From Ruegeria halocynthiae (lineage in GTDB: Bacteria; Pseudomonadota; Alphaproteobacteria; Rhodobacterales; Rhodobacteraceae), in the NCBI RefSeq assembly GCF_000743705.1, contig NZ_JQEZ01000001.1:612070-676069 (forward strand): a stretch of 64,000 nucleotides of DNA, written 5' to 3'. A program made the position numbers and the translations under genes. This document shows, one piece after another, positions 52,984 to 62,050 of this stretch (its first letter is position 1; every line of letters starts with the position of its first letter). A model generated the notes under the pieces. It was not told the origin of the DNA. It was given only the letters and a program-made list of their open reading frames with translations, and did not search any database.

Positions 52984-54060
52984 ATGGCACAGATCAAGCT
53001 TTCAAACCTCCGCCACAGCTATATGCCCACGCCGAAAGGCCCCGAGGATTATGCGCTGAAGGAAATCGACGTGACCTGGCGCGATGGTGGGGCCTATGCG
53101 CTGTTGGGGCCGTCGGGTTGCGGCAAATCCACATTGCTGAACATCATCTCGGGCCTGCTGACGCCGTCCGAGGGACAGATTCTGTTCGACGGGCGCGACG
53201 TGACCGCCCTGCCCCCCGATCAGCGCAACATCGCGCAGGTGTTCCAGTTCCCGGTGATTTACGACACGATGACCGTGGGCGAAAACCTGGCCTTTCCGTT
53301 GAAGAACCGTGGCGTTGATGCAGCAACGATCAAGCGCCGCGTCGATGAGATTGCCGAGATGCTGGATGTCACCGACATGCTGGGCACCAAGGCCTCGGGC
53401 CTCAGCCCCGACAACAAACAGAAAATCTCGATGGGTCGGGGTTTGGTGCGTGACGACGTGAATGCGGTGATGTTTGACGAACCGCTGACCGTGATCGACC
53501 CACATCTGAAATGGAAACTGCGGTCCAAGCTTAAAGAACTGCACCAGCGTGTGCAGGCCACGATGATCTATGTAACCCACGACCAGACCGAGGCGCTAAC
53601 CTTCGCCGATGAGGTTGTCGTGATGCAGGACGGTGAAGTGGTGCAGATCGGCACCCCGGTAGAGTTGTTCGAACGCCCCCAACATACATTCGTCGGCCAC
53701 TTCATCGGCTCACCCGGCATGAACGTGCTGCCGTGTGAGGCCAAAGGCGACCGTGCCGTATTCGAGGGCCACGAGGTTGCATTGGAAGGACCAACCCAAG
53801 GTGACGGCGGCCGCACCGATCTGGGTATCCGCCCGGAATACGTGGGCTTTGGCGACACCGGCATTCCGGCACACGTCACCAAAGTCTCGGACATTGGCCG
53901 TCACTATGTGGTTAGCGCCATGGTCGGCAACACCGCATTGAAGGCCATGACCGAACACAGCGTACCCGAACCTGGCTCACAGGTGTTCCTGAAATTCAAA
54001 CCTGAACAATCGCGCGTCTATCGCGACGGCTGGATCGCAACCCAGGAGCGGGCGCAATGA
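52984..54060 (+). CDS. glpT: Glycerol ABC transporter ATPase GlpT-like
   Basis: 358 residues, MalK-size. Walker A LGPSGCGKSTL, Q-loop AQVFQFPVIY, Walker B AVMFDEPLTVID, intact switch histidine in YVTHDQTEAL. The signature reads LSPDNKQKISMGRGLV instead of LSGGQ. C-terminal TOBE region (GIRPEYVGFGDTGIPAHVTK). With GlpS it should give one composite ATP site made only of canonical motifs (GlpT Walker A/B and His, GlpS signature) and one with two defects. Its stop overlaps the glpP start. Confidence 0.88.
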   Translation: MAQIKLSNLRHSYMPTPKGPEDYALKEIDVTWRDGGAYALLGPSGCGKSTLLNIISGLLTPSEGQILFDGRDVTALPPDQRNIAQVFQFPVIYDTMTVGENLAFPLKNRGVDAATIKRRVDEIAEMLDVTDMLGTKASGLSPDNKQKISMGRGLVRDDVNAVMFDEPLTVIDPHLKWKLRSKLKELHQRVQATMIYVTHDQTEALTFADEVVVMQDGEVVQIGTPVELFERPQHTFVGHFIGSPGMNVLPCEAKGDRAVFEGHEVALEGPTQGDGGRTDLGIRPEYVGFGDTGIPAHVTKVSDIGRHYVVSAMVGNTALKAMTEHSVPEPGSQVFLKFKPEQSRVYRDGWIATQERAQ

Positions 54061-54920
54061 GAACAATTAACCAAAAAGCATGGTTCTTTGTCCTGCCGGT
54101 GCTGGCACTGGTCGCGTTCAACGCGCTGGTGCCGATGATGACGGTGGTCAATTATTCAGTGCAGGAAACCTTTGGCAACAACCAGTTTTTCTGGGAAGGG
54201 CTGGGCTGGTTCGAACAAATCCTGCGCTCTGACCGGTTCCAAGCGGCGCTAGGACGACAGTTCCTTTTCACCGCCATGATCCTGATCATCGAAGTCCCGT
54301 TGGGTATCATCGTTGCCCTGTCGATGCCGCGCAAAGGCTTTTGGGTGCCGGTCTGTCTGGTGTTAATGGCCCTGCCGATGCTGATCCCGTGGAATGTAGT
54401 CGGGTCGATGTGGAACATCTTTACCCTGCCCAAGATCGGCCTGCTGGGGTATTTCCTGAACGACGTTCTGGGCATCAACTATGACATGACGCAACAGCCG
54501 CTGTCGGCGTGGATCACCGTCATCGTTATGGATGTCTGGCACTGGACCTCGCTGGTAGTGCTGTTGTGCTATGCGGGCCTCGTGTCGATCCCGGATGCCT
54601 ATTATCAGGCCGCCAAGATCGACGGCGCAAGCCCGTGGTCGGTGTTCCGATATATCCAACTGCCCAAGATGAAGACGGTTCTGACCATCGCGATCCTGTT
54701 GCGGTTCATGGACAGTTTCAACATCTATACCGAGCCGTTTGTTCTGACCGGCGGTGGCCCCGGCAACTCAACCACCCTTCTGTCGATCGACCTTGTGAAG
54801 ATCGCACTGGGACAGTTCGACCTTGGCCCGGCGGCGGCGATGAGCCTGATCTATTTCGCCATCACGCTGCTGGTTAGCTGGGTCTTCTACACTCTGATGA
54901 CAAAGGATGACGCAGAATGA
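54057..54920 (+). CDS. glpP: Glycerol ABC transporter permease GlpP-like
   Basis: 287 residues, six membrane helices, for example AWFFVLPVLALVAFNALVPM, LFTAMILIIEVPLGIIVALS, and WTSLVVLLCYAGLVSIPDAY. The EAA loop SIPDAYYQAAKIDGASPWSV lies at about residues 177-196 and docks into an ATPase. MalF/UgpA class. Coupled by ATGA overlap on both sides. Confidence 0.9.
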   Translation: MRTINQKAWFFVLPVLALVAFNALVPMMTVVNYSVQETFGNNQFFWEGLGWFEQILRSDRFQAALGRQFLFTAMILIIEVPLGIIVALSMPRKGFWVPVCLVLMALPMLIPWNVVGSMWNIFTLPKIGLLGYFLNDVLGINYDMTQQPLSAWITVIVMDVWHWTSLVVLLCYAGLVSIPDAYYQAAKIDGASPWSVFRYIQLPKMKTVLTIAILLRFMDSFNIYTEPFVLTGGGPGNSTTLLSIDLVKIALGQFDLGPAAAMSLIYFAITLLVSWVFYTLMTKDDAE

Positions 54921-55714
54921 AAAAGCGTTCCATCATCCCGATCCTTTATATCGCGTTCCTGATGCTGCCGATCTATTGGCTGGTGGCGATGTCCTTCAAG
55001 ACCACGAACGAGATCTTGTCGGGCTTTTCGCTGTTCCCCCAGACCTTTACGCTGGAAAATTACATCACCATCTTCACCGATCCGACGTGGTATTGGGGCT
55101 ACATCAACTCGATCACTTATGTGACCCTGAACACGGTGATTTCGGTCTGCGTCGCCCTGCCTGCCGCCTATGCGTTTTCGCGTTATCGGTTTCTGGGTGA
55201 CAAGCAGCTGTTCTTCTGGCTGCTGACCAATCGAATGGCCCCGGCCGCTGTATTTGCCCTGCCGTTCTTCCAACTCTATTCGTCCATCGGCCTGTTCGAT
55301 ACCTATCTGGCCGTGGCACTGGCCCATACACTGTTCAACGTGCCGCTGGCGGTGTGGATTCTGGAAGGCTTCATGCGCGGTATCCCCAAAGAGCTGGACG
55401 AGACGGCTTATGTGGACGGTTACTCCTTCCCGCGCTTCTTCGTGACGATCTTTCTGCCCAACATCAAGGCAGGCGTGGGTGTGGCGGCGTTCTTCTGCTT
55501 CATGTTCTCGTGGGTGGAAATGCTGCTGGCCAAAACCCTGACTGCGGTCGAGGCCAAACCCATCGCCGCCGTGATGACCCGTACCGCCTCCAGCGCGGGG
55601 TATGAGCTGGGCCTGCTGGCCGCCGCCGGAACCCTGACCATCATCCCCGGCGCCATCGTCATCTGGTTTGTCCGCAACTACATCGCGCGTGGCTTCGCGA
55701 TGGGACGTGTGTGA
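54917..55714 (+). CDS. glpQ: Glycerol ABC transporter permease GlpQ-like
   Basis: 265 residues, MalG/UgpE class. SIIPILYIAFLMLPIYWLVA is the first helix; the EAA loop is GIPKELDETAYVDGYSFPRF. Ends ARGFAMGRV, as is usual in this class. Forms the transmembrane heterodimer with GlpP. Its stop overlaps a GTG that could start the following gene. Confidence 0.9.
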   Translation: MKKRSIIPILYIAFLMLPIYWLVAMSFKTTNEILSGFSLFPQTFTLENYITIFTDPTWYWGYINSITYVTLNTVISVCVALPAAYAFSRYRFLGDKQLFFWLLTNRMAPAAVFALPFFQLYSSIGLFDTYLAVALAHTLFNVPLAVWILEGFMRGIPKELDETAYVDGYSFPRFFVTIFLPNIKAGVGVAAFFCFMFSWVEMLLAKTLTAVEAKPIAAVMTRTASSAGYELGLLAAAGTLTIIPGAIVIWFVRNYIARGFAMGRV

Positions 55715-55722
55715 GGTTCGAT

Positions 55723-56127
55723 ATGCGTAAACTTCTTCTCACCCTCTCCCTGTTTTTCCCGACAACAACACTGGCGCAGACTGCCGGATGGGGCAATGTC
55801 GGCCAGCAAGAGGAAAAGGGTTTTTCCTGGACCTCTCCCCTGTGGCCGGACTTTTGGATGGCCTGGACTCCGGCAACACTGGTTGTGTTTGTGGGCATCT
55901 TCTCGGCCATTGCCCTGATCGGCCTTCTAGAGGGGTTCAAGTACCGCGACGGGATCGAACGGCGCGGCGTGCTGGGCCTGACGACCACATTGGGCGATCG
56001 GCTGTTCATCACCCTGTTGGGGTCAGTTTATATCTTTCTCGCCTGGCTTGGACTGGTAGGCCAACCGGTCTGGATACCGCTTTTCCTGTCAATCGGCTGG
56101 GGCACCTTTGTGTTCTGGAAAGTTTAA
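55723..56127 (+). CDS. glpU: DUF2160 small membrane protein, GlpU-like
   Basis: 134 residues from ATG 55723; GTG 55711 overlapping the glpQ stop is the alternative. Hydrophobic start (MRKLLLTLSLFFPTTTLAQ), then two or three membrane helices: FWMAWTPATLVVFVGIFSAI, LFITLLGSVYIFLAWLGLVG, and WIPLFLSIGWGTFVFWKV. DUF2160 proteins accompany the GlpSTPQV importer in Rhizobium and relatives; their role in the complex is unknown. Last gene of the operon. Confidence 0.85.
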   Translation: MRKLLLTLSLFFPTTTLAQTAGWGNVGQQEEKGFSWTSPLWPDFWMAWTPATLVVFVGIFSAIALIGLLEGFKYRDGIERRGVLGLTTTLGDRLFITLLGSVYIFLAWLGLVGQPVWIPLFLSIGWGTFVFWKV

Positions 56128-56174
56128 GCTTTGAGAAAACGCGAAAGGATGCTTGTCTGGCGGGCATACTGAAA

Positions 56175-56588
56175 ATGACGACACCGAGACCGATGCGAAA
56201 GAAAAAGACAACCAACCTGCTGACCGAAGTTGAACTGGAGTTCATGAACGAACTTTGGGCATTGGGTCAGGGCTCGGTCCGTGACGTCCTTGATCGCCTG
56301 CCGCCAGAGCGTAATCTGGCCTATACATCAGGCGCAACGATCCTGCGCATTCTCGACGACAAGGGGTTTGTCGAAAGCCGTAAGGATGGAAAAACGCTGA
56401 TCTATACGCCGCTTCTGAAGAAGGACAGGTATCAGGCGCGGTCGCTGCAGAACCTTTCGCGTACGCTGTTCGATGACACGCCAGCCACATTGGTCGCGCG
56501 TCTTGTTGATGATGCAGGGTTAAGCGAAGCCGATCTTGAGGAAATTCGGGCACTGGTAGAGAGGAGACTGCACAATGACAGCGGTTAA
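56175..56588 (+). CDS. BlaI/MecI/CopY-family repressor
   Basis: 137 residues from ATG 56175; ATG 56193 (MRKKKTTNLLTEVE) is a plausible alternative. Winged helix: LTEVELEFMNELWALGQGSV, RDVLDRLPPERNLAYTSGAT and ILRILDDKGFVESRKDGKTL, followed by the dimerisation tail YTPLLKKDRYQARSLQNLSR where BlaI is cleaved on induction. It overlaps the M56 peptidase gene by 14 bases, the usual blaI-blaR1 arrangement. Confidence 0.9.
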   Translation: MTTPRPMRKKKTTNLLTEVELEFMNELWALGQGSVRDVLDRLPPERNLAYTSGATILRILDDKGFVESRKDGKTLIYTPLLKKDRYQARSLQNLSRTLFDDTPATLVARLVDDAGLSEADLEEIRALVERRLHNDSG

Positions 56589-57672
56589 ACCGGTTCTCGA
56601 CGCGTATCTGGAATTGAACTTTGTCCTTGGCCTGGCCGCAATTGTCTGGCTGATCGCGCGCGGGGTACTGTCCCGAACATCGCTCAGCCACGGGTTTGTG
56701 GCACAGCTTCGTGCGCTCAAGGCATTGTGCCTGTGCGTTGTTCTTAGCCCCTTCCTGGCGTTGGGCGTGTCCGCGCTGGCCACACACACACCGGCCAAAG
56801 GCACCGTAGCAATCGGTGATATTGCGGTGGCCGCCTACCTGCGCGGTGACATCGCCATGCCAGCCACCCAGTTCGAGGCCCTGCTGAACACACGTCAACG
56901 TTGGGTCGAAATTCTGCTTGGTGGTGAATATCCGGTCTTGTCGGTGATCCTTGCGCTGTTGGCGCTTGTATCGCTGGCCTACGCCATACGCGTCGTCCGT
57001 GACGGGCTGGCGATCCGTGAGACCGTCGATACCAGCTTCCTTTGGCGTCGCTCGGCCAAAGTGGATATCCGCCTGTCCGACCGCATTGCCGTGCCGTTTG
57101 CGGTTCGCGGCTTGCGCCGACGTCATGTCGTACTGCCCAGTCACCTGTTGGACACCCCGCGCGAACTGCGGTTTGCCCTTGCGCATGAGCTTCAGCATGT
57201 GCGTGCCGGTGATGTGGAATGGGAGCTGGGGTTTGAATTGCTGCGTCCGCTGTTGTTCTGGAACCCTGCCTATCTGGTGCTGAAATACCAATTCGACCGC
57301 CTGCGGGAACTGGCCTGTGATCAATCCGTTGTTGCACGCAAGGGCATTGATGCGCGCGATTACACCAACTGTTTGCTGGACTATTGCGCCCGAACCGTTG
57401 TGCGGGGCAGTCCGCGTGTCCTGAATGTGGCTTTGGTCACCGGTGGCAAAGCCAAGCGCGTGTTGCGCCAAAGGGTGATCGCGCTGGCGGATGCGCCTTC
57501 GGTTCAGACGACGATGCCAGCCATGTTCCTTGGCCTGACTTTGGTTTTCGCGCTGGTTCTGGGATTGGGCGCGGCATCGGTACAACAGACCGAAGACTGG
57601 AGCCATGATCGCCTCATGCTGTCGACCGTCGTCAACCTTGAACGGCTGCAAGCGCGCAATCAGGGCAACTGA
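56575..57672 (+). CDS. M56-family (BlaR1-like) membrane metallopeptidase
   Basis: 365 residues. Several N-terminal membrane helices (LNFVLGLAAIVWLIARGVLS, LKALCLCVVLSPFLALGVSA, EYPVLSVILALLALVSLAYA), the cytosolic zinc peptidase with LAHELQHVRAGD (HExxH) and the third-ligand motif RELACDQSVV, and a last helix near MFLGLTLVFALVLGLGAA. Only about 30 residues follow, so the penicillin-binding sensor domain of true BlaR1 is missing. The signal sensed is therefore not evidently a beta-lactam. No beta-lactamase gene is adjacent. Confidence 0.88.
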   Translation: MTAVKPVLDAYLELNFVLGLAAIVWLIARGVLSRTSLSHGFVAQLRALKALCLCVVLSPFLALGVSALATHTPAKGTVAIGDIAVAAYLRGDIAMPATQFEALLNTRQRWVEILLGGEYPVLSVILALLALVSLAYAIRVVRDGLAIRETVDTSFLWRRSAKVDIRLSDRIAVPFAVRGLRRRHVVLPSHLLDTPRELRFALAHELQHVRAGDVEWELGFELLRPLLFWNPAYLVLKYQFDRLRELACDQSVVARKGIDARDYTNCLLDYCARTVVRGSPRVLNVALVTGGKAKRVLRQRVIALADAPSVQTTMPAMFLGLTLVFALVLGLGAASVQQTEDWSHDRLMLSTVVNLERLQARNQGN

Positions 57673-57677
57673 TCAGA

Positions 57678-59081
57678 TCACCACCCGCGCCGACCGAACA
57701 GCGCCTGCAATCGTGTCTGCCCGGCAAAGGGTTCGGCAGGCGTCGGCGCGGCAAGATGTGACACGACCCGGCGCACCAGAAACCAGCAGATGATCGCAAA
57801 GATTACCCCGCCCAGAGCCTGCCCCAGCAACACGCCGGGCGCCCCTGCAACATAACCGCCCGCGACAGCAAACGGCCATGTGCCCAGTGTATGCCGCCCC
57901 CAATTCACCCAGGTTGAATAAACCGGATGCCCCAGATTGTTGAAGCTGGCATTGGCAACAAAAATCACACCGTTGAAGAACGAGGCCAAGGCCAAGGGCC
58001 CGCAGAACAGATAAATCAAAGCCCGCGTTTCCCCCTGCGCCTGAAACAGATCGGCAATGGGCGCACGCAACAGAAACAGCGTGGCCGCCATCAGACAGAC
58101 ATAGACTGCGGTAAATTTCACCCCGGCCACAAAAGTCGCTTTAACGCGGTCATATTGCCCTGCCCCGAAATTCTGCCCGACAATTGGCCCGATGGCACCA
58201 GACAGCGCAAACACCACTGAAAACGCGACGGGCATCAGCCGCCCGATAACCGCCATGCCCGCGACGGCATCCGTTCCGAACTGCGCAACCTCGCGAACGA
58301 CGATGGCACTGCCGACCGGGGTGGCAATATTGGTCAGAACGGCGGGCAGCGCGATCGCCCGCACCGGGCGAAAGTCTGACATCACCTGCCGCAGTCTTGG
58401 CCGTGCAAAGCCCTGATGCACGCGCACTGCGGGCCTGAGCACCGCAACCATCATGAACGCGCGGGCAATCACCGAGGCGATGGCCGCCCCGTCCAGGCCA
58501 AGCCCCACCGCAAAGATCAGGATCGGATCCAGCACGGCATTCACGACCCCGCCATAGATCGTGGCCTGCATCGAACGGCGCGCATCCCCATGGGCGCGCA
58601 GCACCGCCATGCCTGCCATTGCGATGGCCATCACCCACATGGTCGGCAGGATGATCGTGACATAGCGGGCCGCCAGTCTAAGCACCTCGCCCTCTGCGCC
58701 AAGCAGTGTCAGAAAGAATGTCAGGTTCAGCAGCACGATGGCGGAAACAGCTATTCCAACCAGAATGCCCAGAATGGCGACACTGGTTCCGAATTGGCGG
58801 GCTTGCTCTGACCGCCCGGCACCAAGCTCTCGTGCGACCAAAGCCCCTGCTGCGATTGACAGGCCGACATTGATCGAATTGGTGAAAAACAAAAGGGTTC
58901 CCGCATAGCCGACGGCCGCCGCCAATGCGTCATTGCCCAGCATCGAGATGAAGATCATATCGACGAAATCAACGGCAAAGATCGCCATCAATCCAATACT
59001 GGTGGTCAGAGACATGCGGGTCACATGCCGCATCAGACTGCCTGAAAGAAAGACCGCTGTGCCTTCGGATTGTGTCGCCAT
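57678..59081 (-). CDS. MATE-family efflux transporter
   Basis: 467 residues from ATG 59081. Twelve membrane helices in two MatE repeats: SLTTSIGLMAIFAVDFVDMI, AAVGYAGTLLFFTNSINVGL and SIAAGALVARELGAGRSEQA in the first, ALPAVLTNIATPVGSAIVVR and SVVFALSGAIGPIVGQNFGA in the second. The (G)AL(V/I)ARxLGAG and GPIVGQNFGA motifs are family hallmarks. Exports cationic drugs or metabolites by H+ or Na+ antiport; substrate unknown. It converges with the M56 gene (5 bases between stops). Confidence 0.93.
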   Translation of the reverse strand: MATQSEGTAVFLSGSLMRHVTRMSLTTSIGLMAIFAVDFVDMIFISMLGNDALAAAVGYAGTLLFFTNSINVGLSIAAGALVARELGAGRSEQARQFGTSVAILGILVGIAVSAIVLLNLTFFLTLLGAEGEVLRLAARYVTIILPTMWVMAIAMAGMAVLRAHGDARRSMQATIYGGVVNAVLDPILIFAVGLGLDGAAIASVIARAFMMVAVLRPAVRVHQGFARPRLRQVMSDFRPVRAIALPAVLTNIATPVGSAIVVREVAQFGTDAVAGMAVIGRLMPVAFSVVFALSGAIGPIVGQNFGAGQYDRVKATFVAGVKFTAVYVCLMAATLFLLRAPIADLFQAQGETRALIYLFCGPLALASFFNGVIFVANASFNNLGHPVYSTWVNWGRHTLGTWPFAVAGGYVAGAPGVLLGQALGGVIFAIICWFLVRRVVSHLAAPTPAEPFAGQTRLQALFGRRGW

Positions 59082-59210
59082 AGGTTGATCGGCCTCCGTA
59101 CCCCACAGCAAACTGCCCGCATTTCGACCGGTTCAGCAACTGCAATTCCGCACCGGACGTAAAAAGGCCTTGGCCCGCATCAACATGCCATCAGGCTGGC
59201 CGACCATCAC

Positions 59211-59245
59211 GCAAAGAAAATCGGGGCGCAGATGAGCAGCCCCGA
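59211..59245 (-). terminator. Rho-independent terminator of acnB
   Basis: TCGGGGC (59221-59227) / GCCCCGA (59239-59245) with an 11-base loop; on the - strand the stem is followed by TTTTCTTT (complement of 59213-59220). It lies 13 bases beyond the acnB stop. Confidence 0.85.
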
Positions 59246-59257
59246 CCGGGTAGGATA

Positions 59258-62050
59258 TCAAAAGTGCGCAGACCGCGCGCCCAGAGGTTTTTGCAGCGGC
59301 GGCGCGAATTTTGTCAGATCGATACCGTCGACCGCCTGCTTGTACTCGGCGATGGTGGGCGTCCGACCCAGAATGGCCGACAGAACGACAACCGGCGTAG
59401 ATGCAAGAAGCGACTCGCCTGCTTTTTCCTGCGTGTCCTCGACAACACGCCCCTTGAACAGACGCGTTGACGTGGCAAGCACCGTGTCGCCTTTTGCGGC
59501 CTTTTCCTGGTTGCCCATGCAAAGGTTGCAGCCCGGTCGCTCCAGATACAGGATGTTTTCATATTCGGTCCGTGCCGTTTGCTTGGGCGCAGCATCGTCG
59601 AATTCGAAACCCGAGTACTTTTGCAGGACGGCCCAGTCGCCTTCTTCCTTCAACTCATCAATGATGTTGTAGGTTGGCGCGGCCACAACCAAAGGTGCCT
59701 GAAATTGTACGTCCCCATTTTCCTGTTCGAGGTTGCGCAACATCTGAGCGACAATTTTCATATCGCCCTTATGCACCATGCAGGACCCGACAAACCCCAG
59801 ATCCACCTTTTTCTCCGCCCCGTAATATGAGATCGGGCGGATGGTGTCATGGGTGTACCGCTTGGACACATCCGCATTCGCCACATCCGGGTCGGCGATC
59901 ATCGGCTCGTTGATCGCGTCGAGATCAACCACCACTTCGGCGAAATATTTGGCCGTGTCATCCGGGGTCAGGGCCGGTTTTTCACCGGATTTGATCTGGT
60001 CAATGCGTCGTTGTGCAATGTCAACCAGCCCCTGAAGCATCTGCGCATCGTTATCCATGCCCTTTTCGATCATGGTTTCGATGCGCGACTTGGCGACTTC
60101 CAGCGACTCGATCAGTGTCTCGTCCTGAGAAATGCAGATGGACGCCTTGGCTTTCATCTCGGCGGTCCAATCCGTAAAGGTGAACGCCTGATCGGCCAGC
60201 AACGTGCCGATGTGGACCTCGATGATCCGGCCCTGGAATACGTTGTCGCCGAACTGTTCCAGCATCTGGGCCTGGGTCGCGTGCACCACATCGCGGAAAT
60301 CCATGTGGTCGGCCATCTTGCCCTTGAACGTCACCTTGACTGATTCCGGGATCGGCATGGTTGCCTCGCCCGTTGCCAGCGCCAGCGCCACAGTACCCGA
60401 GTCTGCGCCGAAAGCCGCGCCCTTGGACATACGCGTGTGGCTGTCGCCGCCGATGATGATCGCCCAGTCATCCACCGTGATGTCATTCAGCACCTTGTGG
60501 ATCACATCCGTCATCGAGTGATACTCACCCTTGGGATCGCGCGCCGTGATCAGGCCGAACTTATGCATGAACGACATGAGTTTCGGCGTGTTGGCCTGTG
60601 CCTTCAGATCCCAGACAGAGGCCGTGTGGCAACCGGACTGATAGGCACCATCAACCGTCGGTGACAGTTTTGTGGCAGCCATGGCCTCAAGCTCCTGAGA
60701 GGTCATCAGCCCCGTCGTGTCCTGAGACCCCACGATATTGACCTGGACCCGAACGTCCGACCCAGCGTGCAACGTCTTGCCCGGCGTCACCCCAAGCGCA
60801 TTGGCGTTAAAGATCTTCTCGGCGGCTGTCAGCCCCTGACCCTCGTGGGAAACTTCCTTGGCCGAAGCAAAGGCAGACTTCAACTCGATCCCCAGTGCTT
60901 CGCAGGCAAAGTTTTGCAGTTTCTTGCCGAACACGATCGCATAGGACCCGCCAGCTTTCATGAACTCGATCTTTTGCGGGGTGAAAGACGCGGCCATGCC
61001 CACCAGTTCTTTGTCACCGGCTTCGTTGAACAGCTTCTTTTCCTTGGTGTTGATCCTCAGAACGGTGCCCGTCTCGACCGAGTACTTTTGTTCGAGGATC
61101 GGATTGCCGTCATTGTTCAGGATCGGCTTGCCGTCCTCATCCACCTTTTTGACCCAGTTTTTCAGGTCGACACCGATGCCACCGGTCACGCCCACTGTGG
61201 TCAGAAAGATCGGTGAAATCCCGTTGGTCCCGGCCACAATCGGGGCGTAGTTCACAAACGGAACATAGGGGCTTGCCTGCTTTCCGGTCCACAATGCGAC
61301 ATTGTTGATGCCCGACATCCGGGATGACCCGACGCCCATGGTGCCCTTTTCGGCCACCAACATGACGCGCTTGTCCGGATGCTGAAGCTTCAGCGCCTCG
61401 ATTTCGGCCTGTGCGCGCTCCGAGATCAGGCATTTTCCGTGCAGCTCCCGGTCTGACCGGGAATGCGCCTGATTGCCCGGCGACAACAGATCGGTCGAGA
61501 TGTCACCTTCGGCGGCAACATAGGTAACGACTTTGATTTCGTCTTCGATTTGGGGAAGCTTGGTAAAGAACTCAGCCTTGGCATAGCTTTCAAGGATGTC
61601 CTTGGCGGCAGCATTGCCCGCCTCATAGGCTTTCCTGATCCGGTTGGTGTCGTCCTCATACAGGAACACCTGCGTTTTCAGAACCTCTGCCGCTTGTTCT
61701 GAAACGGCCGGATCATCGCCCAGCGCCAGGTCCAGCAGCACATCGACAGAAGGCCCGCCTTTCATATGCGACAGTAGTTCGAACGCAAAAGTTGCCGTGA
61801 TTTCCGGAACGTCCACCGTACCCAGAATAATCTGCTTGAGGAACGCGGCCTTTGCACCTGCGGCGCTGGTTGTGCCGGGCAACGTGTTGTAAATGAAATA
61901 CTTCAGTGAATCCGCGCGATCAGGGTGATTAGCATCCTTGATCTGTTCGACGATTTCCTGGGTCAACGCGCCGTCATCAATGGGCTTGGCTTGCAACCCC
62001 TGCTGTTTGCGCGTTTCGATTTCTTCAATATAGGCAGTGTATAAGCTCAT
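59258..62050 (-). CDS. acnB: Aconitate hydratase B / 2-methylisocitrate dehydratase
   Basis: 930 residues from ATG 62050 (MSLYTAYIEEIETRKQQGL); the frame continues upstream without family sequence. TCA cycle citrate-isocitrate isomerisation and, in this family, 2-methylisocitrate dehydration. The N-terminal HEAT-like domain specific for AcnB comes first. The 4Fe-4S ligands are seen in FVGSCMVHKGD and in ERPGCNLCMGNQ. SVKVTFKGKMADHMDFRDVV and WAIIIGGDSHTRMSKGAAFG are conserved active-site stretches. The terminator follows directly. Confidence 0.97.
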   Translation of the reverse strand: MSLYTAYIEEIETRKQQGLQAKPIDDGALTQEIVEQIKDANHPDRADSLKYFIYNTLPGTTSAAGAKAAFLKQIILGTVDVPEITATFAFELLSHMKGGPSVDVLLDLALGDDPAVSEQAAEVLKTQVFLYEDDTNRIRKAYEAGNAAAKDILESYAKAEFFTKLPQIEDEIKVVTYVAAEGDISTDLLSPGNQAHSRSDRELHGKCLISERAQAEIEALKLQHPDKRVMLVAEKGTMGVGSSRMSGINNVALWTGKQASPYVPFVNYAPIVAGTNGISPIFLTTVGVTGGIGVDLKNWVKKVDEDGKPILNNDGNPILEQKYSVETGTVLRINTKEKKLFNEAGDKELVGMAASFTPQKIEFMKAGGSYAIVFGKKLQNFACEALGIELKSAFASAKEVSHEGQGLTAAEKIFNANALGVTPGKTLHAGSDVRVQVNIVGSQDTTGLMTSQELEAMAATKLSPTVDGAYQSGCHTASVWDLKAQANTPKLMSFMHKFGLITARDPKGEYHSMTDVIHKVLNDITVDDWAIIIGGDSHTRMSKGAAFGADSGTVALALATGEATMPIPESVKVTFKGKMADHMDFRDVVHATQAQMLEQFGDNVFQGRIIEVHIGTLLADQAFTFTDWTAEMKAKASICISQDETLIESLEVAKSRIETMIEKGMDNDAQMLQGLVDIAQRRIDQIKSGEKPALTPDDTAKYFAEVVVDLDAINEPMIADPDVANADVSKRYTHDTIRPISYYGAEKKVDLGFVGSCMVHKGDMKIVAQMLRNLEQENGDVQFQAPLVVAAPTYNIIDELKEEGDWAVLQKYSGFEFDDAAPKQTARTEYENILYLERPGCNLCMGNQEKAAKGDTVLATSTRLFKGRVVEDTQEKAGESLLASTPVVVLSAILGRTPTIAEYKQAVDGIDLTKFAPPLQKPLGARSAHF

